A program made the translations under genes and the position numbers. The notes below the pieces were generated by a model, which was not told the origin of the DNA, made no database searches, and worked only from the letters and a program-made list of their open reading frames with translations. Of a stretch of 64,000 bases of DNA, positions 11,484-26,400 are shown piece after piece. Within the stretch, counting starts at the first letter, position 1. Each line of letters starts with the position of its first letter. Source of the DNA: Litomosoides sigmodontis (Eukaryota > Nematoda > Chromadorea > Rhabditida > Onchocercidae); the NCBI GenBank assembly GCA_963070105.1, contig OY718806.1:3741865-3805864 (forward strand), written 5' to 3'.

Positions 11484-14400
11484 TGGCATAAACGAATTTT
11501 AATATTTACTTTTTATTGTCCTTCCAATTAACATCCCATAAATTTGTCAACCCATTCGTTGCTTTCATGTCAAACAGGAAACGATCGACGAGAGGTTTTC
11601 GATATTCACAAAGCTTAGGTAATCGTCCATCTGTACGCATTTTTCGAACATATTCACGAAACGCAGCCTCAGGAGTTAACTGCGTGTCGTCATCATCCAA
11701 CAGGCAGTAGCGCCTTTAAAAAAATGGAAAATGCTTTTGTTGAATCAGTGATGCCAAACAAATGATGCGCTTGCATTTTATTAACAGATAATCTTTCAAT
11801 TCTACCAAAGAAACCATTTAATGAAATCAGAAGAAGCCGCACCAGGTAGGATGCATCAGCCAGTTTGGAATATCATACCATAATAGCTCCACGTCACCAT
11901 AGTTTATTTCGTTCTTTGGCTTTATTCGTTTCTCATCACCTTTCGCTACTGCTAATCCGATACTGTAACCACAGTGATATGACAATATTTCCTTTCAAAC
12001 ATTTTTCAACTCATATCCAGCTAGAAAAGCACTGATACTTCCTTTCATTCATCCTTCCCATACAAACGTCAATCTCTTTTGAACTCGAGCAAAAAAAAAA
12101 AGACAAAGACATACGTGAAAAGTGATTGTTTCAAGCATTCCGAATAGTACTTGTTGGATTGACGATACACACGTTCCTGCATCCGACACCACTGATCATT
12201 TAAACAAATAAAGAGCAAGTAAAGAAAATGAATAAGCTTACCAAATTTGCCGTCGCATACAGTATATCCAAAGTACGTGCCTTACCACTACCGCAATTAA
12301 TCATTGAGCTACGCATCTAAAACATAATATCGAAACTTTCTCAAGATACCAGTGCAGTGCGTAGAACAGAACGTACTTATCCTTTTTTAAATTTACCTCA
12401 TATAACCATGCAAATTCGTTCCTTTTAGAAAAAGCAATATTTAATTGATAATTAACTGAGCAAAAGACAGGATCTAATTTAAATTTCTTTCAAAACAACA
12501 ACAACAACGAGCAAAAACACAAGTGCTGAGTGTGCAAATGCCGTAAAAAAAATGCAGAAAGTACAAAAGATCAAGTTTCATTCTTTCTTGTCCAAAGTTA
12601 TTTTTGAAGTTCTTCAAAATAACTTTCACGAGCAAAATAAACTGGATGGACCCAAAATATTCGAAAAAAAAATGAAAACCACAAACATCAAGAATATAGA
12701 ATACAGCAATGTACGATACAACAGTAATAGCGTAGAATTTTACCTCACTAGTATCGTACTGTAAACGATTCATCACTGACAAGTGATCGTCTAACTAAAA
12801 ACTGTCGAGAGATACGTGATTTAAAATTTAAATAGAAAGAGGGAGAGGAAGAGCACTATGGTATACAAGCAAGCCTATTGCATCAAAGATTAATGTCTAC
12901 CATCATTCTTCAAAATTGTGAGAAAAAAACTAACTATTTGTTGATTTTGCGGTACTTCAAGTTCAAGGATATCAACGTTGTTGTAATTCAACTTCATCTG
13001 TTTTGTTTCCGGATCCTATAAAACGCACCCAGAAGCTCCTACAGAGGCCATGATTTAAGGACTTTTACTTATTATAGGAACCTCAAAATCAAAGTTGCGA
13101 AGCAAATTTCAAAAATCATGCTACGCTATTAATATAACTTTCAATAAATGAAAGATTCTCAGGATTCATTTCAACTCAAAATTCAATACTTTTCTAATTA
13201 CTCTTTACAATGATTTAGAGTTACCAGAGGGCGCATTTGCGGATGAAACATTACGTAACCATTGTTGTCCAACATAAATGCGTAGCTTCGACTTCCAAAC
13301 TGTAAATTAATAAAGTTTTTAGATAGAAAAGAAATTTGAATTTATCCGATTATTATGAAGTTTCACGAATTTCACAAGAAAGAGAAGATTAACTTTTTTA
13401 TCGCTAGATGATTTACCGGGAAAGCGGGAAATCTCGGTGTATATGTATTCTGCGAATGTTACGTCTATCTTCCAAGAATGGATAACTTACATTTACAGTA
13501 TGGACAAGTTGTGCCAACTCAATCACTGGCACATTAACGGCAGAAACTCCCATCAACTCTTCATCTTGGATTACAGGATAGCTCACCGTTGTAACTAACA
13601 ATTCTGTCTAAAAATGGAAACATTCCTGGCTACCCATAACATCTAGGGCCATTCTAAATCCACTCTGGCCTGTTAGAAGAATTCATAAGTTGTGAAAATC
13701 AAAACAGCGAGAAAAAGAACAGTTTGATTATCTTCACTATTTTCCCCAATATACTTCTAAGGCAGTCAGGTTTGCGGAGTGATTTAAAATATAGACCTTC
13801 AGTTGTCTCGCTCTCTCAATTTCTTTAAAAAATCAAAGTGATGAAAATCGTAATATGATGTAGCAGCATTAGGAACCTTCTAAATTAAAATCTAATAAAT
13901 CACTAACTCTTGGATCCACACGCTTTATCCGGGCTTTCTGAAAAATACAACTACTGAAATAAATGAAATAATTCGAGAGCTTATACTTAAAAAAATAATG
14001 AAAAATCTAAAAACAATAAAATGATTACTTACTTTCTTTACTGGACTTTGACTGATTGTTAGCTGAAAAGAAATAGTTTACTATGCAACTTCCCCATAGT
14101 TTTTTCAAAATTTTGCGCCTTTGTAAATTTTTGTATTATGCAAAAAAAAAATTACATCGTTCAATATGAAACTGTGGATTAGCCATTTTTTTTTTGAAAG
14201 CCTAAGTGAATGAACAACATGAATATTTGTGTCATAAATATCTCCAGTGAAGTAAGGTTAAACTTACCAATCGCTCCTTATACATACCACTCCAAATGGC
14301 ATCTTTTTCACCAAAGCCTGCACCATGCTTACCGACCGGTCGACTCATTACTTTGATGTAATGCTAAAAATTAAACAAATCTTTCCTATGACTTTTCAAA

Positions 14401-17400
14401 ATTTCAAACCCATCTATAAAGAGTACGAGCAATTAATACAAGTAATGATGACCGAGCTATCAAGCAAATAACAAATCATACTGCCTGATTCGGTTTGGAC
14501 GGAAGTCAAAGAAAATGGAAAAGCAGCGTAAGCTACTTGAAAATCACTTTAGACTGACAGCTTTAACCAATAATGTAAATGTCGCAACCACAACTGGCAC
14601 AGACTGTGACTTTGACAAACCTGAACTTTTTCTTGCACATCAGCTAAATTACTGATATGCACCATGAAACCTTTGTTCTCACAAGCCATCCATTTCACCT
14701 GTGCCACATCTGTTGCTTCTTCTCCAATTAGAAACGAAAAGAAGCGAACCTACAAAACATCACCACTCCCCCATTGAACTCAAATTGGTAATCTTATTTT
14801 GAAGACATGCAATGAGTAATTGAGAAAGCTGTTGTAACACTTAACGATATCCAACACGAAACGATAAAATCATTCACCGATTTATTTTTGTTATACAGGT
14901 GGAAAATTTGTTTGAAATAATTGGGTGCTCCATCAGTAATTAGCATAATGATATCGTTGCATCCAAACTGTGCTTTCTTTCCAGTGTAGTTGCGCATCTG
15001 TAAAAAAAAATGAAGCCATGATATAGGCACTAATGTGCGATAACGATATTTCATGATAATTTGTAATATATATATATATATATGTGTATACATATTACAT
15101 GCAGTTTTGTTACGTTATCCAATTTTAAATCGTTAAGATTTGACAACGAAATAAAATTTCCAGTTATTTGGAATTCACTATGTTATGCAACCTGGCATTT
15201 AGTTAAAATTCAAATCTCTTTAATTTATAATTATGATGAACTAACTGATTGCAACAGTGATCCCCAAGCACTCGTAAGCAGTATAAACGAAAACAAAAAG
15301 GAAACCAGTACATGCGAAAAATCAGCGATTAATGCTTTGTTTTACCGCTAAGGATAAGCTTGTACAAATATTATGCTGCTCAGTGATAACTATCACTTAC
15401 TGCCTGATAAAGATGATTCGGAATCACAAGAATATGATCTTGAACGGCGATGTAATGAATATCCGCAGGTAGTACACCACCAGCCAACTCACGTCGCACT
15501 GCCAACTCTTCAGGTGTTGTAAAATTGACCGACCCGGGAAGCTGCATGTGGATGAAGCGCAAACAACAATGAAGGAACAAAAAAAGACGGAAGCAAACAA
15601 TGAGATATCCCTTTCAGGATAATTAACTTAGTGAGAGCGTTTTGTCAAGTGACATGGATCTATCTGCATCTAAAAAGCTTGTAAGTCCACATTCATCTAT
15701 GTTTAAGTTTAAATATGCCTCTAAGGGCTACACAACAACATTGTTTAATATATATGGTTGATGTTAGTAGGCCAGCGTTAGCAGAATAGTTCAAAAGTGG
15801 CAGGCATATACACTAGAAAAGCAGTATAATGTAAGCCTCTCTTTTTTAGTTTCAAGCGGTCATTTCACAACGAACACATCAAACAATAAGCTCAAGCAAT
15901 GAAAAAGCTGAACTGAATATCGTAAAATTAACCTGTTTACGAGTTGAAAAAAAAACTCCGCGAAAATAAAACTTACTTTCATCAACGTTTCAAAGGCTTT
16001 AATCAAGCCTTTTTCATATTCTGCCTTACCCTCCGATGATATACCATTCAGTCGGGCACGTAGCATCTGAAACATTATCCCAAGCGTGCTAACTGATATC
16101 AAACACCAAATCAATGTATGAAAACAATTCAATGAATTAATTCGATCAGAGCAGATTGAACTGAAGATAAAGTAATCAATGATTAAAAGAGAGTGATGAG
16201 AAGGAAATAGAAAAACACCTTTTTGTTACGAACTGTTGCTTGCAATAAGCCAGCCTTCTCGCTACATTCATCCAAGAAACCAACCATTTTTGAAAACTGA
16301 AGATAAGGGCATGAAAAAATCGGTCATTTAAGGTTCTAAATTCAAATTCACTTCTTAAAGCAAGCATTCTGAGAAAAGTGCTGACAAGTATTATGTTGAA
16401 GAAATCGTTGTCCGAGAGTGTTTCTAATATCGCTTCCACCGTTTGTTTCGCTATTTCGAATCTTTGGCCAAGCATTGAGCCAGACATATCCAGCATTATA
16501 ATTACATTTTTGGACAGCGTTGCAGCATTGATATACCTGAAAGTGGGGAATCAAAATTTACGTTCATCCATTCAGAAGGCAGCAACTCACTCACAGTTTT
16601 CAAAACTCTTACAGTGCATGAATAGAAGCCGAAATGACAATGATGATACACAACAGTCATATTATAGCACACAGCAAAAAGTGGAAATGATTTTCACAAA
16701 AATCTTCACATTTACCATTCCGTATTCCTGCAGTCGAATAAGTCAAGTTTTTCCGCACGATTGTCCCACACCCATGGCACTGCTGCAAATGAAAGTGACC
16801 GATCAAATGATTTGCAAGATGAAAATAGCGACTACGTAAAACACGTTCCCAAGTAACAATCTAATTTCAAAAATAAAGGAGATGGTGATAAAATTCCGAG
16901 AAAATAACTATGTAGATCGATATCCACCTGGATAATAACGCATAAATCCAGATTCAGAGCAAAACATCTGAAAAGCGAGGTCACGCGTTTCTTCCTGACT
17001 TGTTCGGTACAAATAATCTATATCAGACCAATCTATTTTTAGCAGCACCTCCGGATCTAAAGATAACTTTATAGCTTATTGCTTTCTGTACGACTTTAAG
17101 AAAGAAATAAAAAATCAAATCAAAAGAAAGAGTCAAATTCGTCAGCGATTCTTGCATAGGTTGCATATATTAATATTAGATATATAATATATACGTTAAT
17201 GTAATAATTTAGTATTAATTTAATTTAATGTATTAAAGTGCAACAAAATATCAAGAATTTTACCAATACAATAAAAGAAACTTATCACAATTTTTAAATT
17301 TAGCGCTAAACTACTTACTTCGGTCATAAACCGGTGTTGGAACATGAACGGCTGAAGAGAGTAAACTCGTTGAAATTCCGTACAAATTGGCATTCGGTAT

Positions 17401-18736
17401 TAAATTAAGCCGTCGTGTACTGTTCACCTGTAAAAATACACTAAGAAAATTAAACTGATTGGAATTAATTAAACTAGATCGCAGAGAGAGAGAGAGAGAG
17501 AGTGAAAGTATGAAGGAAAACCATCTCATCCTTGAACTTCTATTTTCATATGAATTAGTAAAAGGCCATCCATTCAGTGTTGTATTTATCTAATCGTACA
17601 GGTACTTCATGCTTTACATTGAAATAAATTTTCAATAATGGAAAATAGAAATATTATGGGCATTACCTCAATTACATTAGTGGTATGATCCTGAACATAC
17701 ACTCGGGCGGCATCAGTTCCTTGCTTGGCTGCCATGAAGCGTATGAAATGAGGGCTTGCCGGATCGTTTACATCATGCTCAGTAAGATTATAGAGAAAAC
17801 GTGATTCCAGGGATACTTTAGCCTCCTGAGTTTCATATCCAATTTAAATTAGGATTTAGATTCAAATGCAGATTTTATTGCGAATCGGATGGGACTAAAA
17901 TCATTTAGCACACTGCATTCCGATTGTCAAATTAATTTTGCTTTGAACAGCTTCAATTCCAAATGATAATTTCTGATTGATATTCATCTGCATAATATTA
18001 TGTTCAATTTAAAAATAATAAATTTACCCAGGCAATTTTAGCACGTCGTTTTAAATGTGCCTCAACTGCACTTTTTGCCTTTTTAAGCTCTATTCGAGGA
18101 TCAAAGATTTCAACTTCACCGTAATTTTTGTACATCTGCAATCATTCGGTATAAAAAAAATCATTTACTACAAAATTATTTGCTCAGTACCAGCTAGCTC
18201 ATATTTCATGTGACACTTGAAACCATGAAATTAAATTATTAATACAAAACGTAAGTATAAGCTGGCTGAAATTTTGCATCCAGAATCCTTTAACCTGAAA
18301 GTGGTAGAAAGACTGCAAGATGAAACCCATAATTAGAGAGTGATATGAGCAATATAAAAATTGCTGGTATACTATTTCCAATGACGCTGTAGCTAAAAAA
18401 AAAAAGTGAAAAGCATACCGCGATGATATCAGTTTCCTTGGTAGCACCACTGAACATTTCCTGCAGGTGCTGACCCAAAAGACTGGCCCATTTCTGTACA
18501 CTGTAGAAATTTCGAGATTTAATTAATTTGAAATGTTTAGCTCCGATTGATAATTTAAAATAAAAGCTATCAGGTGTGGGATTTTTTTCAACATTTAAGA
18601 CAGTAATGTGGAAGAAAAGTATCAAATAAATTTACTCCAATGCAAGTTGCTCAGCAGATGAACCGCTTTGTAGCTGTAATAACAGCAGCAGTAGGAACGG
18701 AATTCGTAACCAATTAACTGTTAACTGCCGAAGCAT
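8268..18736 (-). CDS. unc-36: Voltage-gated calcium channel alpha2/delta subunit (UNC-36/TAG-180 family)
   Basis: Thirty-five exons join in one frame to about 1283 aa: 18736-18636, 18500-18419, 18135-18028, 17825-17667, 17427-17319, 17056-16928, 16782-16716, 16536-16386, 16296-16219, 16066-15977, 15541-15401, 14997-14878, 14749-14621, 14363-14268, 14062-14033, 13937-13908, 13607-13491, 13299-13225, 13015-12935, 12794-12744, 12316-12242, 12176-12115, 11962-11843, 11713-11510, 11393-11208, 10938-10829, 10750-10572, 10465-10257, 10184-10106, 9963-9852, 9648-9456, 9375-9231, 9038-8898, 8643-8592, 8308-8268. A Leu-rich signal peptide starts the protein. The VWA-N region follows, then a VWA domain with intact MIDAS (DMSGS, residues 268-272, and LITDG near 425-428), Cache-like segments and the VGCC alpha2 region. 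Sequence is closest to vertebrate alpha2/delta-3. The family traffics CaV channels to presynaptic membranes. A 47-residue cassette (15541-15401) interrupts the VWA. The last two exons and the short hydrophobic C-terminus are less certain. UNC-36 versus its paralogue TAG-180 is unresolved. An acceptor at 18749-18748 precedes the ATG by 11 nt and could take a spliced leader. Confidence 0.9.
11439..11480. repeat. AT dinucleotide microsatellite in an alpha2/delta intron
   Basis: A 42-bp run of pure AT dinucleotides sits in the intron between the alpha2/delta exons ending at 11510 and starting at 11393. It is expected to be length-polymorphic. Confidence 0.95.
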
Positions 18737-20730
18737 TGCAAGTAAAACTGAAATAATTCATTTGCGGCTTTTTTCAGGATTAAAAATTCGTCGTCGCTAC
18801 CTAAACGCTACTGATTTGGTGCGTAGCCGCGCTTGTCACATGTGGGAGGACAAAGACTAGCATTCTCAATAATGAGTGGTTCAATTTCTGGAAAAAAATT
18901 GCGGGAGCTAAATTCTGAGACTGCTACTAGTCGTCAATGGCAGCCGTTCACTTACAATGCAAAAGGCCAAAAATTATCATTACGCCACTAGCAGGATTAT
19001 TCAAGGGTGTTGCTATTGCTAATGCGGAATTGTAGGAAATGTGCGGATGAATGGAATGCCCACAGCGTTCATCGGAAACCCGGACAGTCACACTCTATCC
19101 ATCTGTCAACTAAATTTTCTGAAAGCATAAAAAGCTTGTCGGAGAAGCAATCGCTGCTTTCATCTTCAGCTTCAAAGTGAGAGGCACTTTCTTCGAATCG
19201 ATTTCTTCTCGATGTTTATAACAGCACCGCAATACACACAATCTTACCCCGCAAACAACATTCGCACTTGCTGGAACTATGTAATGAGAGATAGATGCTG
19301 TCCTCGTGCTCTGTGACGTAATCAGTCATCTGACCGAGTCTTGACCCGTGTACAATGGTGACTTCATTTATACATCATACTTTTAGTGAATGGAGGGAGC
19401 AAAGTCATGCAACTCTCTCCCACTCACTGTTAACTTGATCCTTTGGCGTAAAAGCAAAAGTATGTTAAACGATGCAGTGAGACTCTAGAATTTTCATAAT
19501 GATTTACTTGTTGTTTGAAATATTAAATGTTTTCTGAAATTTCAGTAGCAGAAGTGGATTTTCGGTTGACATTGTTTCATTCATTTTCTCTTCATTGACA
19601 ACTTCTGCGTTTGATCCCAGGGGAATAGACCTTAAGTTAGTTCGAGTAGTCCATGAGAAGTAATTGTACCTTGAGATTTATCACTTGCTGAAATGAACTG
19701 CACTGCAATGCCAGCCAGTCGACCAAACTGTTGTGATCTGACTGTAGCTACGCACATACATCACAGCAGATCAATTTCATTAACTACGATGAGTAAAGAC
19801 TGGAGGAGTGCAGATTAAGTGTGGAGAGAAGCAGGTCGAAATGGTTTCGTGGGAATATCAAACTATCGACAAAATTCGGAGCAAAAGCCACTGATATTAA
19901 TTAATCTTTTAGATGTAATGCAAATTTGAGTTTTATGAAATGATGTGCTCAGGTACCACGTAAATGGAACCCTAGCCCAAAAATTCAGTAGAATATGTGA
20001 TCAGAAATGAAAAGGGATGTTGCATGCCATCTTAAATAGCAAGGCAAAAACACAGTTGATCTGCTAGGAAACAAGAATTAAGTGATCGACATCTTCTGAA
20101 CTAAATGCCGGCAACATCCATGGAACATCCATGTATGGAAGTCGATCTGCATGGTAATGTGTAGCATTACATGTCTATTACATTGTTGTGCTTCGTCATT
20201 AGAATGTTCGAGGGTTAATCAGTTGTATTTAAATTGAGCGCCTCAGCGTAGCGATTCGTGTAAAATTCACGACAGCAGTGTTGTTGCCTAAAGTAATGTT
20301 CTCCTTTGTTTCATTCTAGGATATCCTTCAGCGCTACGTCGGGCGAAAATCTTATGAAGACGATTATAGGAACTTACCGCATCATCTCTTTCATTATTTC
20401 CTTTAATTCTCCACTGCTTGTGACCAGTTTTCATTTTTTCTGAAAATCCAACTTTAACTAATCAACAAAACCTTTGTATCCTTATGCTGGCGCCAAATAA
20501 AACGTAGTTAAATGTCAGCTTATTTGTAAGTTCCACTTGAGATACAAAGTTTTCATGCGTGGTTGCGTTAAACTGAGTATTATATTGGCTTGTGAAGTTA
20601 TTTATTTAATTTTATTTGCGCAGTTTTTTTCAAGACTTCAGGAACTGTGTAAAAATTTCATCGACTGCTGCTTAATCGACAATTGTATTTGAAAGTCAGA
20701 ATTTTAACTGAAATTTTAAGGAGTCTTGAA
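18737..20730. other. Divergent promoter region between alpha2/delta and ddb-1
   Basis: Two kilobases separate the divergent start codons of the alpha2/delta gene (minus) and ddb-1 (plus). A pyrimidine-rich tract ending in AG near 20623-20640 could be a trans-splice or 5' UTR acceptor for ddb-1, and TTTTAAG just before 20721 is another candidate. I see no coding exon, RNA gene or repeat array. Both promoters should lie here. Confidence 0.5.
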
Positions 20731-23372
20731 ATGGCTCTCAACTACATCGTGACAGCCTACAAGCCAACCGTGGTAACTCATGCCGTGGTTGGTAGTTTCA
20801 TTATCCCTACGGAGCTGAATTTAGTACTAGCAAAAACCAACCGCGTGGAGCTATTTTTGGTCAAACCAGAAGGACTGAAACCTCATAGAGAATGCCCAGT
20901 ATTCGGACGTATCGCAACAATGAAACTGTTCAGGGTACCGGGTGAGGTATGGATTCGTAATTTTTATAGAGTCGTGATTCGTGATCCGGGATAAGCATTA
21001 GCGACAGATTTATGGAGCGGCAGTTTTTTTTAATTCTGTTTTTGAGCTGCTAGAATTTAATTTGGAATTTTGAGATTTCAGTAAAATTTGGCTCATTGTA
21101 TTTGCTTACCACCACTTAGTTTGAATTATTAATGTACCGGCTTCCTAAATCATCAAGGAAGGAAAGCAACAATTTTTAAGTTTTTTCAACTTCTTAATCG
21201 ACATCTTAAAAAAAACCTACAGAATGTGGATAGTTTGCTAATTCTAACAGCAAAATATCATTTGGCCATAATTCGTTGGACATCAACGAGCGAGTTACGT
21301 ACTCGAGCTTCGGGGCACATTGTGGATCGCGTTGGGCGACCATCCGAAACAGGGATGATAGCAACTGTTCATCCATCTGGAGTAAGATTCATTAATTGTA
21401 TTTAGTCATCAAAACAGCATTCAGTAATGGCATGAAAAAAATATCAGAAATTTTTTTTGTTATAAAAATGAGTTCTGCATATGGAAACTAATTCATGCGC
21501 GTAGTTGATGGCAACCACTTTACAGTTCTTATTTCTTGTAGTTAATGGTATTTCGTTTATATGATGGTCTTTTGAAAGTAGTGCAGTGGAATGAAGGGAA
21601 GGACCTACGCGGTTTCAACGTTAGATGTGATGATTTGTATATCATTGATGTAGCATTTTTGGCCGATCCTGGTAACGTTAATTTTCTGAAGATTTTAGAA
21701 AGTCTTTCATATCACTAGAGTTTTAGGAGCACGAAATTTTTATTGGCATAATCCGTCGGCTGAATGAACACCGTTAGCTGACTTATCTCAAAACCGATAT
21801 AATACCGTGAAAGTTTGTGGAAGTAATATATTTGCAGACCGTCCAACACTTGCCTATATATACCAGGATGATAATGGACGTCATGTAAAGGTAGTAACTG
21901 TTAATGTTGGTGATAAAGAGCTGAGCTCACCCCTTTGGAGGCACGATAATCTCGAAGGAGAAGCGAATATGGTGATTAGTGTTCCGGAGCCTGTAGGTGG
22001 ATGCCTCATTGCAAGTCCTGACGCTATTTCATATCATAAAGGTGAATTCATATTTTATGTTAGATGTAGTCCAAATTTAAAAGCGTGATTTTGTTTTCTA
22101 TACAAAAAATTTTAGACAATATTCATATAATCATGCAATTTGACGTGGATTCTTCCTAATTATAATTTTACAATCGTGAAATATAGGTGATATAAATTAC
22201 CTTCTAATCATTAATATCTAGGCATTGTCTGTCCCAACATATTCTTAATTGTGTTAGATTAACGGTGCTCGTTATGTGCTTCTCTGATTTGGGCTATACG
22301 ATCCACATTTCGCATAATTATTTGATATGAGCATCATTCTTCATATATGTATAACAACGATAATATAAGCTACACTATAAGAAAGTGGATGAGTGACATT
22401 TCCTGGGCCAAACAACGGTATCCGAAATATCAATCTGGAACTGCTTGCGATTCATGCAGAAGGTGTCTTGCATTGTTGCTGACAGTAGTCTTCACCTACT
22501 TTTTGTTTCCCATTCTCATTCTATTTACTTATAGACCTTAAACGGAGCACTTTGATCAAAACCATAATAATAGGCTTCCACAGCTTCTAATGATTATTGT
22601 AAACAACACATTAACAGTATTTAATTCGGATCATTTTAGGAGGTGAAGATGCCATGCGCTATGTAGGAATGCCTGGATCAAAACTTCATAATACTCATCC
22701 CAATTGTTTTGCCCCAGTGGATCGTGATGGACAACGATATTTATTAGCTGATTTAGCTGGCAATTTATATATGTTATTGTTAGAATTGGGCAAAGATGAG
22801 GAGCAAGATGAGAGCTCAGCTATAACTGTGAGGGATATGAAGGTCTGGCTTTATATAAGCTTTCGTGGAGGCAATTTGTCGTGCATTTTCCAGTTATTGT
22901 AGTAAGTTAGCATGAAGAAGCGATCTTCCAGTTTTAGGTTATCGTGCTGAAGTTATATAATTTTATGATTTAAAGGCAATTTCAGCGATTTAAGACACCA
23001 CTAATTTTGAAGTTTTAGTTTTTAAACTGATGTTTTATATTTGTCCCAGTTAAAAGAAAAGCCAAACAGAGTAACGTCTAATAGCTTATATTGTTTATAT
23101 TTAATTCATTTTGTGTAGGTCGAAAGCTTGGGAGAGACATGTATAGCGGAGTGCATGTGCTACTTGGATAATGGAGTCTGTTTTATTGGTTCACGTTTTG
23201 GTGATAGTCAGCTGATACGCCTTAATACAGGTTCGTTTTTTTGATAAGCCACATTTCGCATTTACTGAACAAAGCACTCCAAAAATTCTTGGATTGAACA
23301 TAAGGTTGATCTAAATGCATGAAAAAATTATATTTGTTCAATAACGGTCATGGATCATCTTAAAAAATAATT

Positions 23373-23408
<36 letters not shown>

Positions 23409-26400
23409 TTCTGCTGCGGTAACGGTCAACCATTCGACTTTTTTTAAAGTTATCTCAGTTCATTTGATTCCTTTATTTTATCCATTAAAATTCCAGTGAC
23501 TTTTTAAGTGGTTTAGTTTTTTCAATTTAGAGCCGCGAGCTGACGGCACGGGCTACGTATCGTTGTTAGACAGTTATACGAACCTGGCACCAATAAGAGA
23601 TATGACAGTGATGCGATGTAATGGACAACAGCAAATCTTGACGTGTTCTGGAGCTTACAAAGTAGGTTTCCATACCGAATTCTGAAGTAAGCATGATGAT
23701 GGGTCGTTAATTTATAGCATTTCTTCGTAACTGTATATGTCAAAATTTCTAAAAGTCTCCTAATATATTTTTCAGGACGGTACCATTCGTATTATTAGGA
23801 ATGGAATTGGAATCGAAGAATTAGCCTCTGTGGAGCTAAAGGGCATCAAAAATATGTTTACTCTACGTACACAGAACCAGGAGTTTGATGATTATCTAAT
23901 TCTGAGTTTTGATAGCGAAACGCACATCCTTTTTATTAACGGCGAGGAATTAGTGGACACGCAAATAACAGGTGGCGAATTCTGCACTGGTTATGTTTCA
24001 TTTATCAATGTAGTATTAGCATCGCCTTTCCAACGAAGTATTAATAAAGTTAGGTGTATTTTGTCTTTAATCTACCATCGGGTTTAATAAAGTAATTTTA
24101 ATTGTAGGTTTTACGACAAATGGTGCAACCCTTTGGGCAGGTTGTCTGTTCTGTACGAAAACCATTTTGCAAGTAACACATGGAGAAGCGATTCTTATTA
24201 ATGATGGTAATATTCAAGTATGGAAAGCTCCCAAATGGATTACGCTCCTTGCTGTTAATGAAATAACTGGTAATCACAGACGTTCCACTATGTTTCATGC
24301 TAACTAATTGAAGAAGATAAGAAGTTTTTGCATTTTATTGAGCAAAACGAGATGAGCAGCTGAATTACGTGTAGCATTGTTTAAGTTTTGTTATTTTCTC
24401 ACATCGCATCAGTAATAAGGGAAGAATTATATGCTTTCATATTAAATATAGATTAGTTCAGTGAATATTACACAGAAGTTCTAAGTCTATTGCAGGTCAG
24501 TTGGTGATTGTCTGTGGAGCTCTTCTAATATATCTAGAAGCAGATGCTGCTGGTTTTAAAGTGATCAACGAATTGGAATGCGAATTTGAAGTGTCTTGCA
24601 TTGACATCACTCCTGTTGGTAAATTAATTGTTATTTATAATGAACTTTTCGATGGTATCTTGGAAGACGAGGAAGTTTGAGAATTGAACCTAGAAGTTCT
24701 TCAGTTTTAAAACTCTTTTTTCGATTCTGAAGCCCACTGTCTGTTATTTGTGTATAATTTTCTGTTTACAAGCTTCTTAAAACTTCTGATTGTTTTCGAA
24801 ACCTTTCTTTTATTCTTCTAAAGTTCTGCAAATTTTCCTGTTGTGTACTATGCATGGACCAGGAAGGTAGTAAAAGAATTGCAAAAGTAACCTGCTATGA
24901 TATAAAAATTGATTTCAGCGATATTACGGTTAGTCTAGAATGGTCAGAGTTTCTTGTTTTTGAGGAAACAATTCTGAGCGCTCCGAAATTTGTGCCGTCG
25001 GCTACTGGACTGATCTTTCGGTTGCGTTGCGTACTTTGCCGCAGTTGGAGGAAGTAGTTCGGGAAAAGATAGTTGGCGATATGCTCTCCAGATCCATTAT
25101 GTTGAGCTCAATGGAAGGACATGTTTATTTGCTTGTGGCGCTGGGCGATGGAACTGTGCATTATTTCCAAATTGATATGAAAACTGGTTAGCCTGGAATC
25201 ATTCTTAAGATCGCCATTGTAGCTATTAATTCGCTCATTTTCTGAATAATTTTCGTTTTAAATTAACGGAGAACAGTTTCATGTGTCAGTGTAAGCATAC
25301 GTTTGCTATTAAAAGATTTTCTAGTTATTCTTTGTACGACATGGGTAGAGGGATTCATTTTTTAATGTAAGAATGGTCTCATATTTTATTATATTGACTT
25401 TAGGTGCTCTTTTCGATCCAAAAAAAGCAACTCTTGGGACTCAACCAATACATTTGCGTAAATTTCGGTCTCGATGTTCTCCAATTCAAAATATCTTTGT
25501 GTGCAGTGATCGCCCAGCGGTCATTTATTCTTCGAACCAGAAACTTCTGTTTTCTAATGTAAACCTCAGGATGGTTTCTACAATGACACCACTTTGTTCA
25601 GGAGCTTATTCAGATGCCTTGGTACTTACAGATGGATATTCGTTGGTTATCGGTTGGTCCTAATCATTAATTGTATTGTTGCGTCTAGCACATGCTAAAA
25701 TAGTATAAGAAAGTATTATAACATAATATCAGGTACCACCTTTTCCTTCTGAAGTCTTTATGTCAATTTTCTGGTTTTTTATTTTGAAGTGAAGCAGACG
25801 TTGCCAAAAAAACCTGTTGTTTTTCCAGGTCGGATTGATGATATCCAGAAGTTGCACATTAGAACAGTTCCGTTGGGTGAAAGTCCTTCTCGAATTGCTT
25901 ACCAGTCAGAAACAAATACAATTGCCGTAATTGTTGAACGACTAGAGGTGATATTTTGTTATTCATTTGTGTAATACACGTATTGTTTTTTAGTAATTTT
26001 TGTTTGACACAGCTATTTTATTTAATCGTGGAGAGTTAGCTTCTAGTATATATTCGTGGAAATGTTTTTCCATTGCTTCTATAGCACAAAGATTTTTTAG
26101 TTTGTGGACAGCATGGGGAAACATCATTCTGGACAATGTGCATCAAAAAGCGCGATGGAAACATCATCTAGTCGGCTCAGTTCTATGAGGAGAGAACCTA
26201 CTCAAGAGTGTTTGGCTGAAGAGATGGAAGTGAGTGTTTCGCTTCCCATATTACATACATTGAATTGTCTACGAAGCGATTATAAAAATTAGTTACAAAT
26301 GATTAGTGTAAGGTTGAGATATTTCATCCTAAAATTTCCGTTACTACTTACAATGTAATATGTACAGTTCCATTCTTTTAATTACATATGTGATATGATG

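Noticed and set aside
12474..12782. 102-codon minus-strand frame with a strong hydrophobic segment
   Set aside because: It is read-through of the small alpha2/delta exon 12794-12744 into its intron; the hydrophobic part lies beyond the GTAAAA donor.
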